Part shown: one piece after another, positions 26,923 through 42,403 of the stretch | Position numbering within the stretch: position 1 is the stretch's first letter | How the letters are laid out: each line of letters opens with the position of its first letter | Origin: Paramacrobiotus metropolitanus | Lineage: Eukaryota; Tardigrada; Eutardigrada; Parachela; Macrobiotidae | Reading direction: 5' to 3' | NCBI RefSeq assembly: GCF_019649055.1 | Contig: NW_026570240.1 | Location: forward strand, 1,302,001 to 1,366,000 | Length of the DNA: 64,000 bases | Made by a program: the position numbers and the translations under genes | Notes under the pieces: generated by a model | Seen by the model: the letters and a program-made list of their open reading frames with translations, nothing else | Databases searched by the model: none | What the model was told of the DNA's origin: nothing

Positions 26923-27288
26923 ATGTGTACGTACTGCAAACAAAACGCGCTGGGTGCACGCAAAACAATGGGTCAGGGTCTCGATCAGGGCTGTATATTA
27001 CGGGAAATGCAATACAAACTGATATATCAATGTAAAAATGACAAAGTAATTATGTTGTTTTTAGAAGCAAAATATGATAATTATGTGAAAAAAGAAGCGC
27101 CTTACTATCATGCAAAGGTGAGATTACCAGATCCCGAGGAAAACAACAGCACGCAAAAACATACATGCGTTAAACCTAAAACCATTGGAAGTTGCATCGA
27201 AAATTTTACGTTTAAAATGGATGTACAGAGTGTACTCTGTATTTTTTCCATTCTGTTTTACTCAAGCATTCAATATGGCACAAAGTGA
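26923..27288 (+). CDS. Hypothetical 121-aa reading frame
   Basis: The frame is open from an upstream non-ATG codon. The first ATG (26923) begins MCTYCKQNALGARK and the frame ends in TGA at 27288. The protein is rich in Lys, Asn and Cys, with a hydrophilic centre (YDNYVKKEAPYYHAKVRLPD). I do not recognise a domain. An AT-rich background makes long chance frames possible, and no splice or promoter signal supports it. It could be a relic of a transposable-element gene or a lineage-specific gene. Confidence 0.22.
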   Translation: MCTYCKQNALGARKTMGQGLDQGCILREMQYKLIYQCKNDKVIMLFLEAKYDNYVKKEAPYYHAKVRLPDPEENNSTQKHTCVKPKTIGSCIENFTFKMDVQSVLCIFSILFYSSIQYGTK

Positions 27289-28673
27289 CGAAGTGTGCAC
27301 TCTGTATTGTACATATACAAGTGGTACAGAGTAATTATTCATAGTTCTACACTTTTATTGAGTATACTGCATAATTACACTTTTTTGGACATAATGTGAG
27401 TAAGCCAACAAGTAATTATAACAGAAAAATCGCATTTAATTTATCCGATTCGCCCACTGTTCCGAGTACAGATGCCGCGTTCCAGCGATAGTCGTTGCTG
27501 CAGAAATTTATGGGAGCGGGATTCTGCAGTATGCTGCTGAAGCCTTTTGCCTAGCTCCTCAACAATCGCGACAGCAGACGGTCCCCATGGTCATATTCTC
27601 TGTAGTTATTCATATAAAATAGCGCTCTTGATAGTTCAACGGGTGACCTTGGTTTCTGTCGCCCCTTTTGCATTATAGGTCACGTGCAGCAAATTTACAG
27701 TAATGCAAAAATCTAGTGTCAAAATATCGTTAATGCAATTCTTACCAACTGCTGAAACTGAAACAAACTCTACACCAACTGGAGGTACTGCATTTGCAGA
27801 TCGTGCATTACGCGCACTCAAAATCGTTTAAATAAACCAGAATCGTTAAACTACCCGTTTTACGTTTGCTGGCTGGTCAAATTCTACGCAGTATACTAGA
27901 GTCTGTGCATGCAGTAGAGCTTCCCAGTTCCATTGAAGTACAATACTGTACTAGTACATGTAGTGATGCGCGCCAGCTAACCATAAGTGCATCATTAATA
28001 AAACAATAATATTATGGCAGATTATGGGCAGTATTAGGTATGTATTTGTGATCGTTAGGGTAGTACTAGCATTTCGGCGTGAGAAACTGCGTAATGCATA
28101 TCCGGCAAAAGACACAAAAGGGCCAGCCGTTGAATATTTCTTTGCAGTATAAATTCGTAGCTTGAAAACGAGGGGAATTTGTCTATCTACCAACCTATTC
28201 ATAGCAATTAGTTTCCTTATTTTTGGGGATGGCGGATGTTTCCTAGAGACCATAGATAATTGATTATGAACTTTCGCTGAAGTTGGAAAATTGAGATGAA
28301 TATCCCTATCGTTTTTACAGTCGGTATTTGTTTGCAAAGTACTGGCCATTGTTACCATAATAAATCATTGTTACGATTTTACTAATTGTTGTTGCGAAAG
28401 AAACTGCCTTCGACTTGGCATCGTCCATGTACTTTCCATTGCACAGTGCATGAGTTTTAAATTAACTCTTAGCTGTACAAAATTGAAAAATATGCTTCTG
28501 ACTTTTATCAAAATTAATACTGCCTTTGAACTGCGGTAGCAGCGACACTGGATTACATTATGGAACAAACCGTTTTCAGCTGATTATTTATTTTTGCGTT
28601 CATGTTTTGCTTTATGTGCGCACAGTAGTTCAAATTCAGGACGTCCATACTGTTGTTTTGTTTATGGTTTACC

Positions 28674-31600
28674 ATGAGTGTTAGTGCGGATATTCCTCAT
28701 CAGCATGCTACGCAAACGATTAGCGGTATCGCAGACGTAAGCGCTATAAATACACTAGTCTAGCTGTGTAGGTTTAGAATGAAAACCAATGGATGAATGG
28801 CGAAGTATAAGCATGTTAAGCATACTGCATACCAGTTTAAATACTGACAATAATATAAAAACATATTTTTGTAATTAAAATTTTAAATTGAAATTTGTAA
28901 AAGCTTGAATTACATATTGCAATGCGAGAAACGTTTACATGTGTTATTTTTAGGAAGACGACCGAATCCATCATTTACTGGGAGAGTGGCCGGAAATGGA
29001 TGCTGAGGGATTCGTAAGACAAGATCGTCTAGATTTTCAGGTTGGTTCTTTAAGTTGCAATTGTCTTCTGGTGTTCGTTCGCGATTTAAAGCAATCGTAT
29101 GCCAACGAGGAAACATTTGTTACCGCAGCGCTTAAACATCTTATATTGCTTTCAACAACAATTGCAAGCTCACAATATAGATTTAAAATTTCTTATTTTA
29201 CATAGCCTTGAGGGTATATACGGCTTCGTTAAATACGTCGTAACAAAGCTGTTGCCCACAACTTGAACAATACGCAACATTATTGGAATTTTTTATATTT
29301 ACCGTAACGCATATGTGATCGTTAATTATGGCTTGCAAAGCGTCACTCGTGATTGTGATCATACAGTCGTGATCACAAAACCGTTCTGAAGACTTCCACG
29401 AGCATTTGGGGCTCGTATCATCAAGATGCAACAAGATTGTCGATTAATAAACATTCTTCCAAAAAACCGTGCCCATTATGTTAGAATAAACTGAATGATT
29501 ATAAGCAAATAGGGGCATACATTGTACGCGTACGTAATACAACCTAAGAAACCCCCCTATACTCAAGCTTAATAAATCTTTCTCTCAGTATTAAACAACT
29601 CTTCAGCTGTATTATTAATAATACTATATTACTAACACTATATTATTACACTCTATTATTGGTCATCAAACTAGAACTTCTATGTGGCTTACTCGTACTC
29701 GTAGCCTCGTAGTTACTTACTATAGTTACTACATTTTGCAACTGCACAAACGTTTACTTTTGTGCCGGCTCCAGGATCATGATCATGCATACAAGTAGTC
29801 TACAGATATACAGAGTAGATGCGCCGCTGCCATGATCATGAAGCGGATACGTGTGCCTGTAGCCGTAGACTGGATCGATTCGCGCAATTTGAAATTTACC
29901 ATTCGCATTATTTTACGATCGGATGGCGATTACGAATATGGTGGCATGAAGAGCTACCCTCACAACGGTCGTAATTTTGAGGAACAAGAGCAAATTGATT
30001 TTTGCGGAGTGGAGTTATCCCTATCGATTGCTGTGGTAGCCATATAATACGCATGTCGCGATACTCATGTCACGGTTGCTTTATGGGCTGCTTGAGTCCC
30101 ATAACCGAAACCGTTTATGAAATCAGTGCTACTGCGTGGTGCTGGTAGGAGACACATGCGATACTGTACTGTACTTGCGTGCGTGTAATATCGAGATTTA
30201 GCTGCAAGTTCTTCTCGATAAACGATTCTGCAAGGTGGTTTTAATTTTTAACCTAATATCTTGCTGCGTTAATCTTTGTAGATCGCATATCTTGCATCGC
30301 ATAGGATGCGCCCGAGCTTACGGTTAGAATTCCGTTAATGTGCTCGCTGTTTACCTGGAAGCGAACGACGTTTTTTTAATTAGCCTACCGGTAAATAGTT
30401 AATTCGGCGGGATTCAGGAACGTTATACAGTATCGGTCGCTGATGATGACGTAAGGTGACAGTACGCGGCGGAACGATAGTCATTATTATTAGTAACTCT
30501 GCGCATTGGCCTGGGCACGGATAATTTGTCGTCGTAGCACTCGTTAACTTTTGCTGATCCGTTGACGAATGGTGGCTGTCGTAATTGGACAGACCAGGCT
30601 GCAGTCATTCAAATCCCTTGATTATCATTTGTTACCAATTTGATTGCACCAAGAACACGGTGTCTGCCCACTGCAGCCGTCCGATTGCAAGTGTAGTGTA
30701 TAGTACGCTTTACTTGAAAGTGTCCTGTTTTGGTTCACGAAGACACATATACACATTCGCAGCAGTAATAGCAACTCGCCATGTATCCCATTATGTCATG
30801 GCGAGTGCGTACTAGTTACAATGAACGATCTTCTTGGCCTGCTGTGACGTCCCATTTCGCGGTGAGCAACCTTATAACGTCTACCGAATTCCCACTAAAC
30901 TCATCCACGATAAATTGCTGCCTGCCATCGTCAAGTATCAGCGAAAGGGGATAATTTGATGGTTATGCTTCATTGAATTTCACTTGCCTTTTCCGCTATA
31001 TATTCTCTCTTATCCCTCCTATATACCGTATCTGTACGCGTTTCATCATTGGAAGAGGAAGTAGTACAGCAGCCGGAGATACAAGACATAAGATTGATTG
31101 TTGTGGAAAGTTTTCTTGCCGAAATTTTGTTTGACTTGGTCTCATCCGAGTCAAGTAATGTCTTTAAATGGGCGCTGACAACTGTCATTTACGCTTAAAA
31201 ATGACACATGCGACGATTGAAACGCTGTTTTGAACGTTTTTTGTTAATCCTGGATCACATCTCCAAGTCATTGTCAGCGATACATCGTTGCGCCGGATTA
31301 CTTGACCTTACTATACTTCGCAGTGCGTGTCGTTTCGGGCCATGATGCTGTGCTAAACTACAGCATACGGACTATTTTACCTGAATTTAGCGCGAGATTT
31401 GTTTCGTACCCATGATACCGTTAACTTGGGAAGAATACGATTTATTGTGTGAGCGATCGCTTTGTCAGGCCGTGCAACCGACCAGAGTTGCGCCCTGGAC
31501 CGGAACGTGCATGCTGCTGTGCAGCATTGCCTATCTGGACTTTCCTTGCCATCCGTACAAATCTGCAGGATGCCGCTCTTCTTTCTGCTTTTGTTCCGAG

Positions 31601-34600
31601 TAAGAATGTGGCCCAGTTTCAGGAAAACGTTGCGATATCTGAAATCTGCCGGAACGCACACTTTCGCGCAGATGCCGCCACTTCAGAATAGTGGACGCAA
31701 CGAAAATTTCTGAATGAGAAAATGCGAAAGCTGTATGATTCATATTAGCGACCATGTTTATATAAATATGTGGCCAATATGTGCGATATGTTTGTATTTT
31801 ATATTACATTTCACCCTCTCGGGAGCTCAACAGGGTTCCCAAGGGATTGCGAGTTGCGAAATATAGCCATGACTATTCAGAAGCTACTCAACTGCAGGAT
31901 TTTGTTTTGCACCGCTGATGCTGCAGATTGAAAATTAAGTTGATCGGATACGAGTACGTATTAAGTCATATCACGTACCGAACGTAAGAAAAATTTGCAT
32001 TTCGAAGGTAAATGCACCAAAATGGCGCATCTAACTACCGAAGCTCACTGCAGCAAGTTCTCTAATCTCTGCGTTTCACAAAAACATTTTACGAGTTCAA
32101 TGAGTGCAAGCTAACGCAAACTTTCTTTCTCATGTATGATCATGATCCAGATTTGCTTATCTTGGACGGTGGACCCTTGCAATATTAATACTGTAGAAGT
32201 TGAAGACGTGCAATATAAGCTAACTACATAGTTAGATACTGTACATAATAATATTATTCATCAAAACTATCACAAAAGTCGAGGCGTGGCAGTTTTATGT
32301 CAAATATGGTATTTGAATCGCTAATCAGATTCAAGGGAACCAGTTAATCAAATTTTTCGCATTGCGAAGCAATGCCATCGTGCCTATATTTTTGTTAGCT
32401 ATTGATAATAGCTTATCAGTAAGATTTTGACGGATGAAATCCCGTTAAATACATAGTACGAATGATTCTGAGTTTTAAAATTACGTGCCACTAAATTCTG
32501 AATAACAAATTTATTTGTTTTAGCGGCAACTGGCGGAACAAAAACAAAAGCAGAAGAGACAAGCGCGGGCTGGCGGCCTTCGTCAAAATACCGAACCTGC
32601 TACAAATCAGTACGTTTACAGCCGACCACAGACGGCAAAAACAAAAAATCGAGAAGAATCCAAACCGCTGATGGACGTGTCGTCTGCCAGTAGCTCGGTC
32701 GTAACACCGCTTCACGGTAAGGCCTGCGAACTTATGTTACTTTTTGGTTTTACTATACTGTAGTATCCGTACGTCAATTGACATTTCTACCAAAATACTA
32801 GCGCACAAAGGTAACTGAAAAGAGGGTGCAATTAAAAATTCTGGAAAACTTTTGTTTCAAACCGATATCAAAGAGTTTACGTAACCGCACTTTTCCAGGC
32901 TGGTTACCGTCACAAAAATTACACGTTTAAGCTTTAATTCTGAAATAAATAAACATAATTAGTTTTGCTACCGCCGGCTCATTGTCATGTGAACGGGCTA
33001 TTACACAAAAAGTTTAACAAACAAAACAAGATGTTGAGCAAAACTTACAATATAGCACTACAAATTCTATACGTATGGCAAGTGCCAAGTACAATAGGTG
33101 TACACTTTACAGTAAGTATGTACAATACAATACAATAATAAGTGCAGTTTCGGCATGGTCTGGTATCGGAGGTCTGTAACAAAGTTCGAGCAACTGTTAA
33201 GTACTCGTCGAAGCCCAGTGCAGTTGAAAGCTGACAGTTCCCTGGATAATTATTATATATGGCAATTAGGAAAATTAGAACAGTCGAAAAATAATATAGC
33301 TCGAAAAACAGAATAAAAAGCGGCATGTTTTTTGAATGCCTTCATTTTTTCTCTGTATAGTTCTGGACATCACTGCACACTGTACAGGTTGCAGCATATG
33401 CAGTATTGCACCATACATTATCATCAGAATGTGCATTTCCAGAGGCCCGGCTAATAATAAATTGATAATAACCTGATAATAATAATGTTTGTAGTAAACG
33501 TATTTACATCGAAGCAGTACTTCTACGGCTCCACCAATCCAGTTGCGCAGCATTTCTAACTTGCGGTAAATTATGATTTGTTTATAACGGTAATAAAGAA
33601 GCGTTTTATCGATCAAAGTTTTTAGCTTTTTGCCCATCTTTGTTGTAAAATCAAATCGATTTTTTCACTTTCTCTTAAATGAAAGGCTACGGTCTAACAA
33701 AATTAGATTTGGTCGACCGTTAATGCGTACATGTATATCCACAGCGCATGCGTAATCGAATTTATCCAGTGAAACGAGAGAAAGAAGTGGCTCAAATATT
33801 TTTTAACCGCAATTTGATCCCCGGCTTTTAGTTGGTTGTATGCTCCAAACTTCTTTTCTACTTCAACCTATCGTTCTTCCATCTGGGGAGAATTCAGAGC
33901 TGTTGCAATATCGATCGTAATTGTGGTTTTTTTGCACTCGCTTTGCCGATATACGCAGGGCGCCGAAGTACTCTGTATCATTATCCTAGTGGAAACATTT
34001 ACAATTGGGTGCCACAGCTGCACACGCCATCCCGCTTGCTCTGCACCGAGCCGTGCCATTCGCGTCTTAGTATTTATGCAAATTGCGTAACCCGCGCAGT
34101 CAACTCCAGGCGCAGAAGCAGTTCATCTTGTAAATGTGAAGGATTAGGCCAGGAAGCACAATTTGTTTTTACAACAAGAGTGAAAGCAAAGAAACGATTG
34201 CAGGCTATGATGGCCCGCTGCAGTTTGCTGTGAATGGTCCGGATGGTTTCTCCATCAGCCCGGCAACGGTGGAGGTTACTCCTAGCGCCACTACACACCA
34301 GATCACTTCAAGTGTTTCCCACAATTTTCTCTCAGAACGAGGTTAGTGGTATTCATGATACTGTCTATTCCAGTATGGTAGCCAATAGCGTATGATTGTA
34401 ATATTCTAGCTTTCTCTTTGCGGTTTGCACCACGTCGGCATACCTCTTTGAGATCAGTTATCCAACAGTTACCAATTTACCGCTATTAGAGAATTATTAC
34501 CTTATTTGAGTAATTGTTACTTTTCATGATTTGAAACACTGGAAGTGTACAGAATGCAATAGAATTCAGCATTAATACAATTTGCCTGAATTAAATGGAA

Positions 34601-36808
34601 TTCTTAATGTGCAATAAATCATCAGAGGAGGTCAGTCGAACCGATACGGAGATGACCTTTGCCCCACTGATGGATTTCGAGGCAGCTGGAACCGAGACGA
34701 CTCCCATTATTCCCATGGAAAGAATTCCCCCTAATAGTCTTGGCCGCCCAATAAACGGCAATACTTCTAGCACTCCAAATGTGGTAAGTAATTTAGCAAG
34801 GTCAAGATTGATTTTTTCCTTTGTCGAAGCAGTAACAGTGCTAACTGACTGCAATGGCAATGCAGTGCAACGTATACGTAACCATCTGGTTTAATGGGGC
34901 GGAAGTCGTAAACTGCCTACTTAAGTTCGAATAAAATACGTGTGTACAGGATTATTTATTGGCATTGGGCTGTAGGATTTGTTATCTGGCCACAATAATC
35001 CAGCGCTACAAGATCTGGATTCCGCAAGTGATCCAAACTTTCCCTTTGATGCGGCTGATGTGGCGGAACATCCGGAAGCATTTTCGGTTAAACCTGCTCC
35101 ACAGGGAATAACCGTGCGATGCCGCATCACGCGAGACAGGAAAGGCATGGATCGGGGTTTGTTCCCCACTTACTATCTTCATCTTGAACGTGACGAAACG
35201 AAAAAGGTGTGAATTTGCATTCTTTCCTCGTTTTTAAAAATGTAGTTTTAATATTATTAGGGCATGACATGTTTTCATTTGTAGTTTATACGAGGACGAT
35301 TAAATGTTTGTAGAACACAATGTAGATGTAAATAAGTAGAGTAAGTAAGATAAATACTCTAAATGAAATAGAGTACGTGCCTATGCTAGATACGTGCGTA
35401 TGAAATACAGTATGCTACATACGTATTTATTTGCCTAATATAATATTTATCTCTCCTCGGAAAAGAATCGTTTCTGTTTTTTTTCATAAATATGTATAGG
35501 GTTAGATGCTCCTCTCGTAGGTACAAAGTGTGCAGCTTTCTAGCACAAGAGGCTATGTAAATTATGTATGTACAAGACGTTCCATTCCTTATCGTTAAAT
35601 GTGAAAATACATGCGTTCTTTGAAGGGCGAGCCGCTAATGCTATGCAAATTTGAGTACTCGCTCACAGACATCTGGCACAGTAAACTGAATTTCCTTATT
35701 CCAGCCAATCTTTTTGCTGGCCGGGAGAAAGAGGAAAAAGAGCGCAACCTCTAATTATCTTATCTCAACGGACCCAACCAATCTCACTCGAGGCGGAGAA
35801 TCTTTCGTCGGCAAGCTTCGGTACGGAAGCGAGCGCTATATTAAACACCACCCGCGCAGTGCATTATGTATATTTAGTACTTACATCAATGTTGCTGATT
35901 CCTCAGGGATAAGAAAGTGTTTGTGTTGTTGTAGATCGAATTTGCTTGGAACCCATTTCACTGTGTTTGACAGTGGAGATAATCCTAAAAAAGGCGGTGT
36001 CCTGGGAAGTTTCGAGGGGGCACAGAGAAAGGAACTGGCGGGCATCATTTATGTAAATTATCAAAGCTGGCTCTGTCTCTTTCTCGTGAAACTATATTAA
36101 TGCATCTGTATACTCTCTCTGTTTAACAGGAAACAAATGTTCTTGGTTTCAAAGGCCCCAGAAAGATGACGGTGCTGTTGCCGGGGCTTAATTATGAAAA
36201 TGAATACGTTGATTTTCGTAGCACTAGCGTAAGTATTCTTGTTAAAGGTAGAAAATCGAAATAATACCAACCGATTAACAAACTACGTTTTGTCTCTAGG
36301 AAGAAGACGGTATTGTGGAGCGCTGGAGAAATCACAAAGTTGAAAACATAATTTGCCTGCATAATAAAACTCCTGTGTGGAACGAAGGTATAGTCTGAAC
36401 TACAGTACAATGAACAACGATAAGTTTTTATTGAAAAGTGTTAATGCACATTGAAAAATGCACATGAAAAGACTGCTGTGAATCAAATTTCATCTTCGTG
36501 AAACTGCTGTAACCATTTTCACTGCAGAAACCCAATCATACGTTTTGAATTTCCATGGAAGAGTCACTCAAGCATCCGTAAAGAATTTTCAGATTGTGCC
36601 TGATAATGACGGTAAGAGTTCTGCATATGTACTGGCGTCCTACATCATTTTAATTTCTGTCGGATATTATGCAGTCGAATACATTGTCATGCAATTTGGG
36701 CGTGTCGCGGAGGATGTGTTTACGATGGATTACTGCTATCCCATGTGTGCCCTTCAAGCCTTTGCCATTGCGCTTAGCAGTTTCGATGGGAAATTGGCCT
36801 GCGAATGA
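28674..36808 (+). CDS. TULP: Tubby-like protein (TUB/TULP family)
   Basis: Tubby proteins bind PI(4,5)P2 through a C-terminal beta-barrel and carry membrane receptors into cilia with IFT-A. Twelve exons join in frame: 28674-28736, 28954-29040, 32524-32716, 34204-34341, 34626-34783, 34976-35206, 35705-35820, 35935-36052, 36130-36228, 36300-36387, 36528-36611 and 36675-36808 (TGA). They encode 502 residues. The N-terminal [18 protein letters not shown] matches the conserved basic helix of TUB/TULP3, the IFT-A-binding region. The middle is low-complexity Ser/Thr/Pro. The Tubby domain starts near [20 protein letters not shown] and includes [29 protein letters not shown] and [14 protein letters not shown], with the Lys and Arg that contact the phosphoinositide. 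It ends with the family signature [18 protein letters not shown], then [19 protein letters not shown]. Intron 2 (3.5 kb) and intron 3 (1.5 kb) are the longest in the window, so the regulatory DNA of this gene may sit there. Confidence 0.96.
29041..32523 (+). other. Large intron 2 of the TULP gene
   Basis: 3.5 kb between a GTTGGT donor and a TTTGTTTTAG acceptor. A short frame at 29832-30047 and a GC-richer patch at about 31400-31700, open in several frames at once, are the only coding-like stretches. Neither resembles a known protein. They could be alternative first exons or enhancers. No nested RNA gene was recognised. Confidence 0.5.
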
Positions 36809-37389
36809 GTGCCCTTTAATTCACGGAAGATTTTATACTTTGCATTCCCTTATTTTTTAACATCTGCTTTACCTGAATACTTTTACCCAAAGGATCTCGC
36901 TATGGATTTCTTTCATGAAATCTCGTGATTAACTCGCCAAAGCGGAAAAACGGCAGTTTGCCTGAAAATATCATCTGCATCAATTCCCCCTCTTTATATG
37001 GATCCCTGATCCATACGCGAACCACGGTGAAAGTTCAGCGGTTATGATTTGAATTTGTTATCTGTATTAGCAGCAGTTTTCTCGGACGTTCTCTTTTACA
37101 TCTTGATCTCAATGATAATTTTTGGTCAAAACCGGTGCTTTTTTATTAGTATTTGCTATGCTTACTCTGTACAACCGTGTTTTGATTTTTCTTAAAACAC
37201 TAAACCCGTCCAGTGAGATTATTCTGGTTTACTAGTTCTGCGAATGAAAAACTACGCAAACACCATTTCGCGAATGCTTACAAACACTGTCGAAAACGAA
37301 AATATAATCACAATCAAACGCCTCACAATAAATCAGTAAATAACATGCAAAACTAAAATCTCTAGGTAGAACGCGAAGTGCTTTAGGGT

Positions 37390-37878
37390 TTAGACGCCCA
37401 TACAGGAAGTCATAGCACCTTTCACAGCATTCCTGGCATACGGAATGTAAGAAATGGAGTACCACGTCATAGCCAAGAATTGGCAAGCGCAGAAAATCAG
37501 TGCTGCCAGAGCCGCTTTCCACCACAGTGCGGCCATTAGGGTCAAAACAAAAAACAAAATCATAACACATGCCGCCAACCAGCGCGTTTCCGCAAACATG
37601 CTTTTCAGCTGTTTCACTGGACCCATCAGAAAAAATGTGCTCCCGATGCTGAGCAGATTGCCCAGGGTATAGAATATAGCAAATAATGCGAGTCCTTTAC
37701 CAGGTATCCATAAGAAGGCCGATCCCAAGATGGACAGGACAACTCCAAGCACAAAACAAGCAATAAACCCCTTGATGCGTGTGCCCCATGATAACGAAGT
37801 AGATTCCCAGAGTTCATCGACGATCCCTTGCTGATCATCGGAATTCCCCCCACCGAGATGTCGTCGTAATTTGTCCAT
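37390..37878 (-). CDS. SFT2D: SFT2-type vesicle transport protein, copy A
   Basis: SFT2 proteins are small four-helix Golgi/endosome membrane proteins involved in endosome-to-Golgi traffic. This is a single uninterrupted exon of 162 codons. The start [11 protein letters not shown] matches the family N-terminus; another Met four codons upstream (37890) is possible. The hydrophobic segments follow SLSWGTRIKGFIACFVLG. Family landmarks are [41 protein letters not shown] and [19 protein letters not shown]. It is about three-quarters identical to the copy 1.3 kb upstream, so the two are a tandem duplication. Its 3' end faces the 3' end of TULP, and a minus-strand AATAAA lies at 37142-37147. Confidence 0.95.
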   Translation of the reverse strand: MDKLRRHLGGGNSDDQQGIVDELWESTSLSWGTRIKGFIACFVLGVVLSILGSAFLWIPGKGLALFAIFYTLGNLLSIGSTFFLMGPVKQLKSMFAETRWLAACVMILFFVLTLMAALWWKAALAALIFCACQFLAMTWYSISYIPYARNAVKGAMTSCMGV

Positions 37879-39101
37879 GTTTATGGGCATTTATATATAT
37901 GACACAGTATTTGGTGCAAACTTCGCTAACAGGAAACTGAGGAAAGTTACAGTACAAGTTGACTGTATAATAAGTACAAAATATACAACATCACTCACGT
38001 CGGTGTCGGAAAAGATAGTTTTTTTTTACTCCAAAGTGTGGCATAATACGAGTATCAAGCATGCAAAGAAGAATCATTCGAAAGCTTCAAGTTTAGCGAG
38101 CTCGCAAACGAATTTGTGTAATTTAAAAACCAAGGATACCAATTCCTGAATTTTTAAGTAGATTTTCAGTTTTATTTAATGTACTATGGGCACCTAGCTA
38201 ATACTAGCTTTGCTTATCTCACTTGCCAGAGCATCCTATCATAAGACTATCAATATATTGTATCCAATTACTCATTTCCAGAAACAAATAAAAAAGAAAC
38301 AAATAAACATTTACAAATAAAAAGAACTCAAAATTCTATTTTCCACTGAGGCATAACTTGTGCGTCGGAAAACAACAGCAGCACCAACGATACACATCGC
38401 GCCGAACTATGCCCAATAGATTCCGCTTTCCGTTTGAAGGCAAATCACAATAAGCAATATACTACGTGGTTACACATGTTTAAGTTAGTCTGGAAAACCA
38501 GTCTTGCGAACAGTAAAGGTAATTCCATACCATGTGCTACATCGTTATACCGTTCGTTAAAATACGATACAATCACGCGTCAAATATTGGTTCCATCAAG
38601 CCTAAGGGTACAGCCAAAAAAAAGTTCTGCAGCAATAAAAGGCCATCTAATGATTTTGTATTTAGGCATGCACTGAAGCCCTTTTAGGTATGTCCATTCA
38701 ACAAAAGAAGTGCGTTTATTTTTAATCAACGTGTTTCATTACTGCTGTTAAAGTCGTTCGCCCATTCTGATTACTCGATTCCAAAACATCTGACTGTAAG
38801 TAATCATTAAGCTCAACTTCTGCAATCAGCAATTCACTACGAGAATAACGTTATTATTGATCATAAAATACTGCAATGCACTCAAAAAGAAGTTATGCTT
38901 TTGCAAGCCAAGATCAGCTTTATAAGGGCATTTTTCAATCTTTGACATGAGTTTTTATACTGACACATTAACATCTGTGTTCTATTTTAACTTAAGTAAT
39001 CTACAGAAGCTGCCTTCAAAACGCAGTCGTGATTTAACACTGAGTCGCATTAAAACAACCACAAAGCGTTGACACTGATTAACCAAAATTCCATCAAAAA
39101 C

Positions 39102-41518
<2,417 letters not shown>

Positions 41519-42022
41519 ATGTTCGGGAACCTCCCTACCGTCCTTTTTCTCGGAGTCGTGTTGTCTGCGGCATCCGTTCGGGCAACTTGCAGTGGCGCCG
41601 AAGTGAAAGGCAAAGTGCAGTCCGTGGCGGACTCTACCGTCAGCCAGCACACCACTGTAGTTGCGGATCTTGAGCTCACCTGCAAAGGCGGAGTGCCCTC
41701 GTCGTTTCCTCTGTACGCCGAATACAACGGAAAACTCTATGCTGCAGCCCGTAATGAGGAGAATCCAAAGAAATATATATATCAAATCAGTATCAGCGAC
41801 GAAACCAAGAACTTTGCTTCTTCCGGCATTGCTATTAAAGTTTATGATGAAGACGGCTATCAGCTGGTTCGCAAAGGAAATACCGGTGCTAAAGCCTTGG
41901 CCACTTTAGATCACTCCATTCGATATCCTTACTCGGGCCCTTCCATTAACAGCGAGTTGTTCGTAGTTCTCACCGGAGCTGCTGCGGTTTATATTGCACA
42001 TGGAACGCTGTCAAAAATGTGA
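41519..42022 (+). CDS. SSR4: Translocon-associated protein subunit delta (TRAP-delta)
   Basis: This is a subunit of the TRAP complex beside the Sec61 channel in the ER membrane, which assists protein translocation. The single coding exon gives 167 residues. Residues 2-22 (FGNLPTVLFLGVVLSAASV) form a signal peptide. The lumenal part begins near the conserved TCSGAEV, with SQHTTVVADLELTCKG and the second Cys. It contains the beta-sandwich pattern FPLYAEYNGKLY and FDEDSY-like KVYDEDGYQLVRKG. A C-terminal membrane span (ELFVVLTGAAAVYIAHGTL) and a very short cytosolic tail follow, as in the human protein. I chose the Met at 41519 because it directly precedes the signal peptide and lies seven bases past a TTGCAG acceptor. 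Confidence 0.93.
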   Translation: MFGNLPTVLFLGVVLSAASVRATCSGAEVKGKVQSVADSTVSQHTTVVADLELTCKGGVPSSFPLYAEYNGKLYAAARNEENPKKYIYQISISDETKNFASSGIAIKVYDEDGYQLVRKGNTGAKALATLDHSIRYPYSGPSINSELFVVLTGAAAVYIAHGTLSKM

Positions 42023-42397
42023 TCTTCTCGTTGGGTTTGGTTTTATTTCCTGTACGACTACTCCCGATTCAATTAAATTCTGTGCATGTTATCGCGGAGT
42101 TTAGAAGACCTTAAGAGAGTTATTGAACAGAAGTTATTCGTTCGCAATCGCTGCTGAAGAGTAGACCGAATTTTAAGAGTACGTCGTACAAAAGTGTGAT
42201 GTTAATTTAAATTATACACTTGAGTCTTAAGTAATTTACATTACAAATTTGCAACGCAATGCGTGCAATATCCGACAAAAAGAATTATTACTAATTTATT
42301 ACAGTATATTATGTACAGTGCAGTATGTTCAATTGTGCATAGTATTACGTATCTTAGATACGGTATCTATATTTCTTTTATTTCAAGCCCGGCAAAG

Positions 42398-42403
42398 AAT
42401 AAA
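42398..42403 (+). promoter_or_regulatory. Poly(A) signal AATAAA of SSR4
   Basis: AATAAA lies about 375 bases after the SSR4 stop codon, in AT-rich 3' UTR sequence. Confidence 0.5.

Noticed and set aside
33832-34233. Plus-strand 133-codon frame in TULP intron 3.
   Set aside because: It ends in a different frame from the TULP exon starting at 34204, has no family motif, and is explained by chance in intronic sequence.
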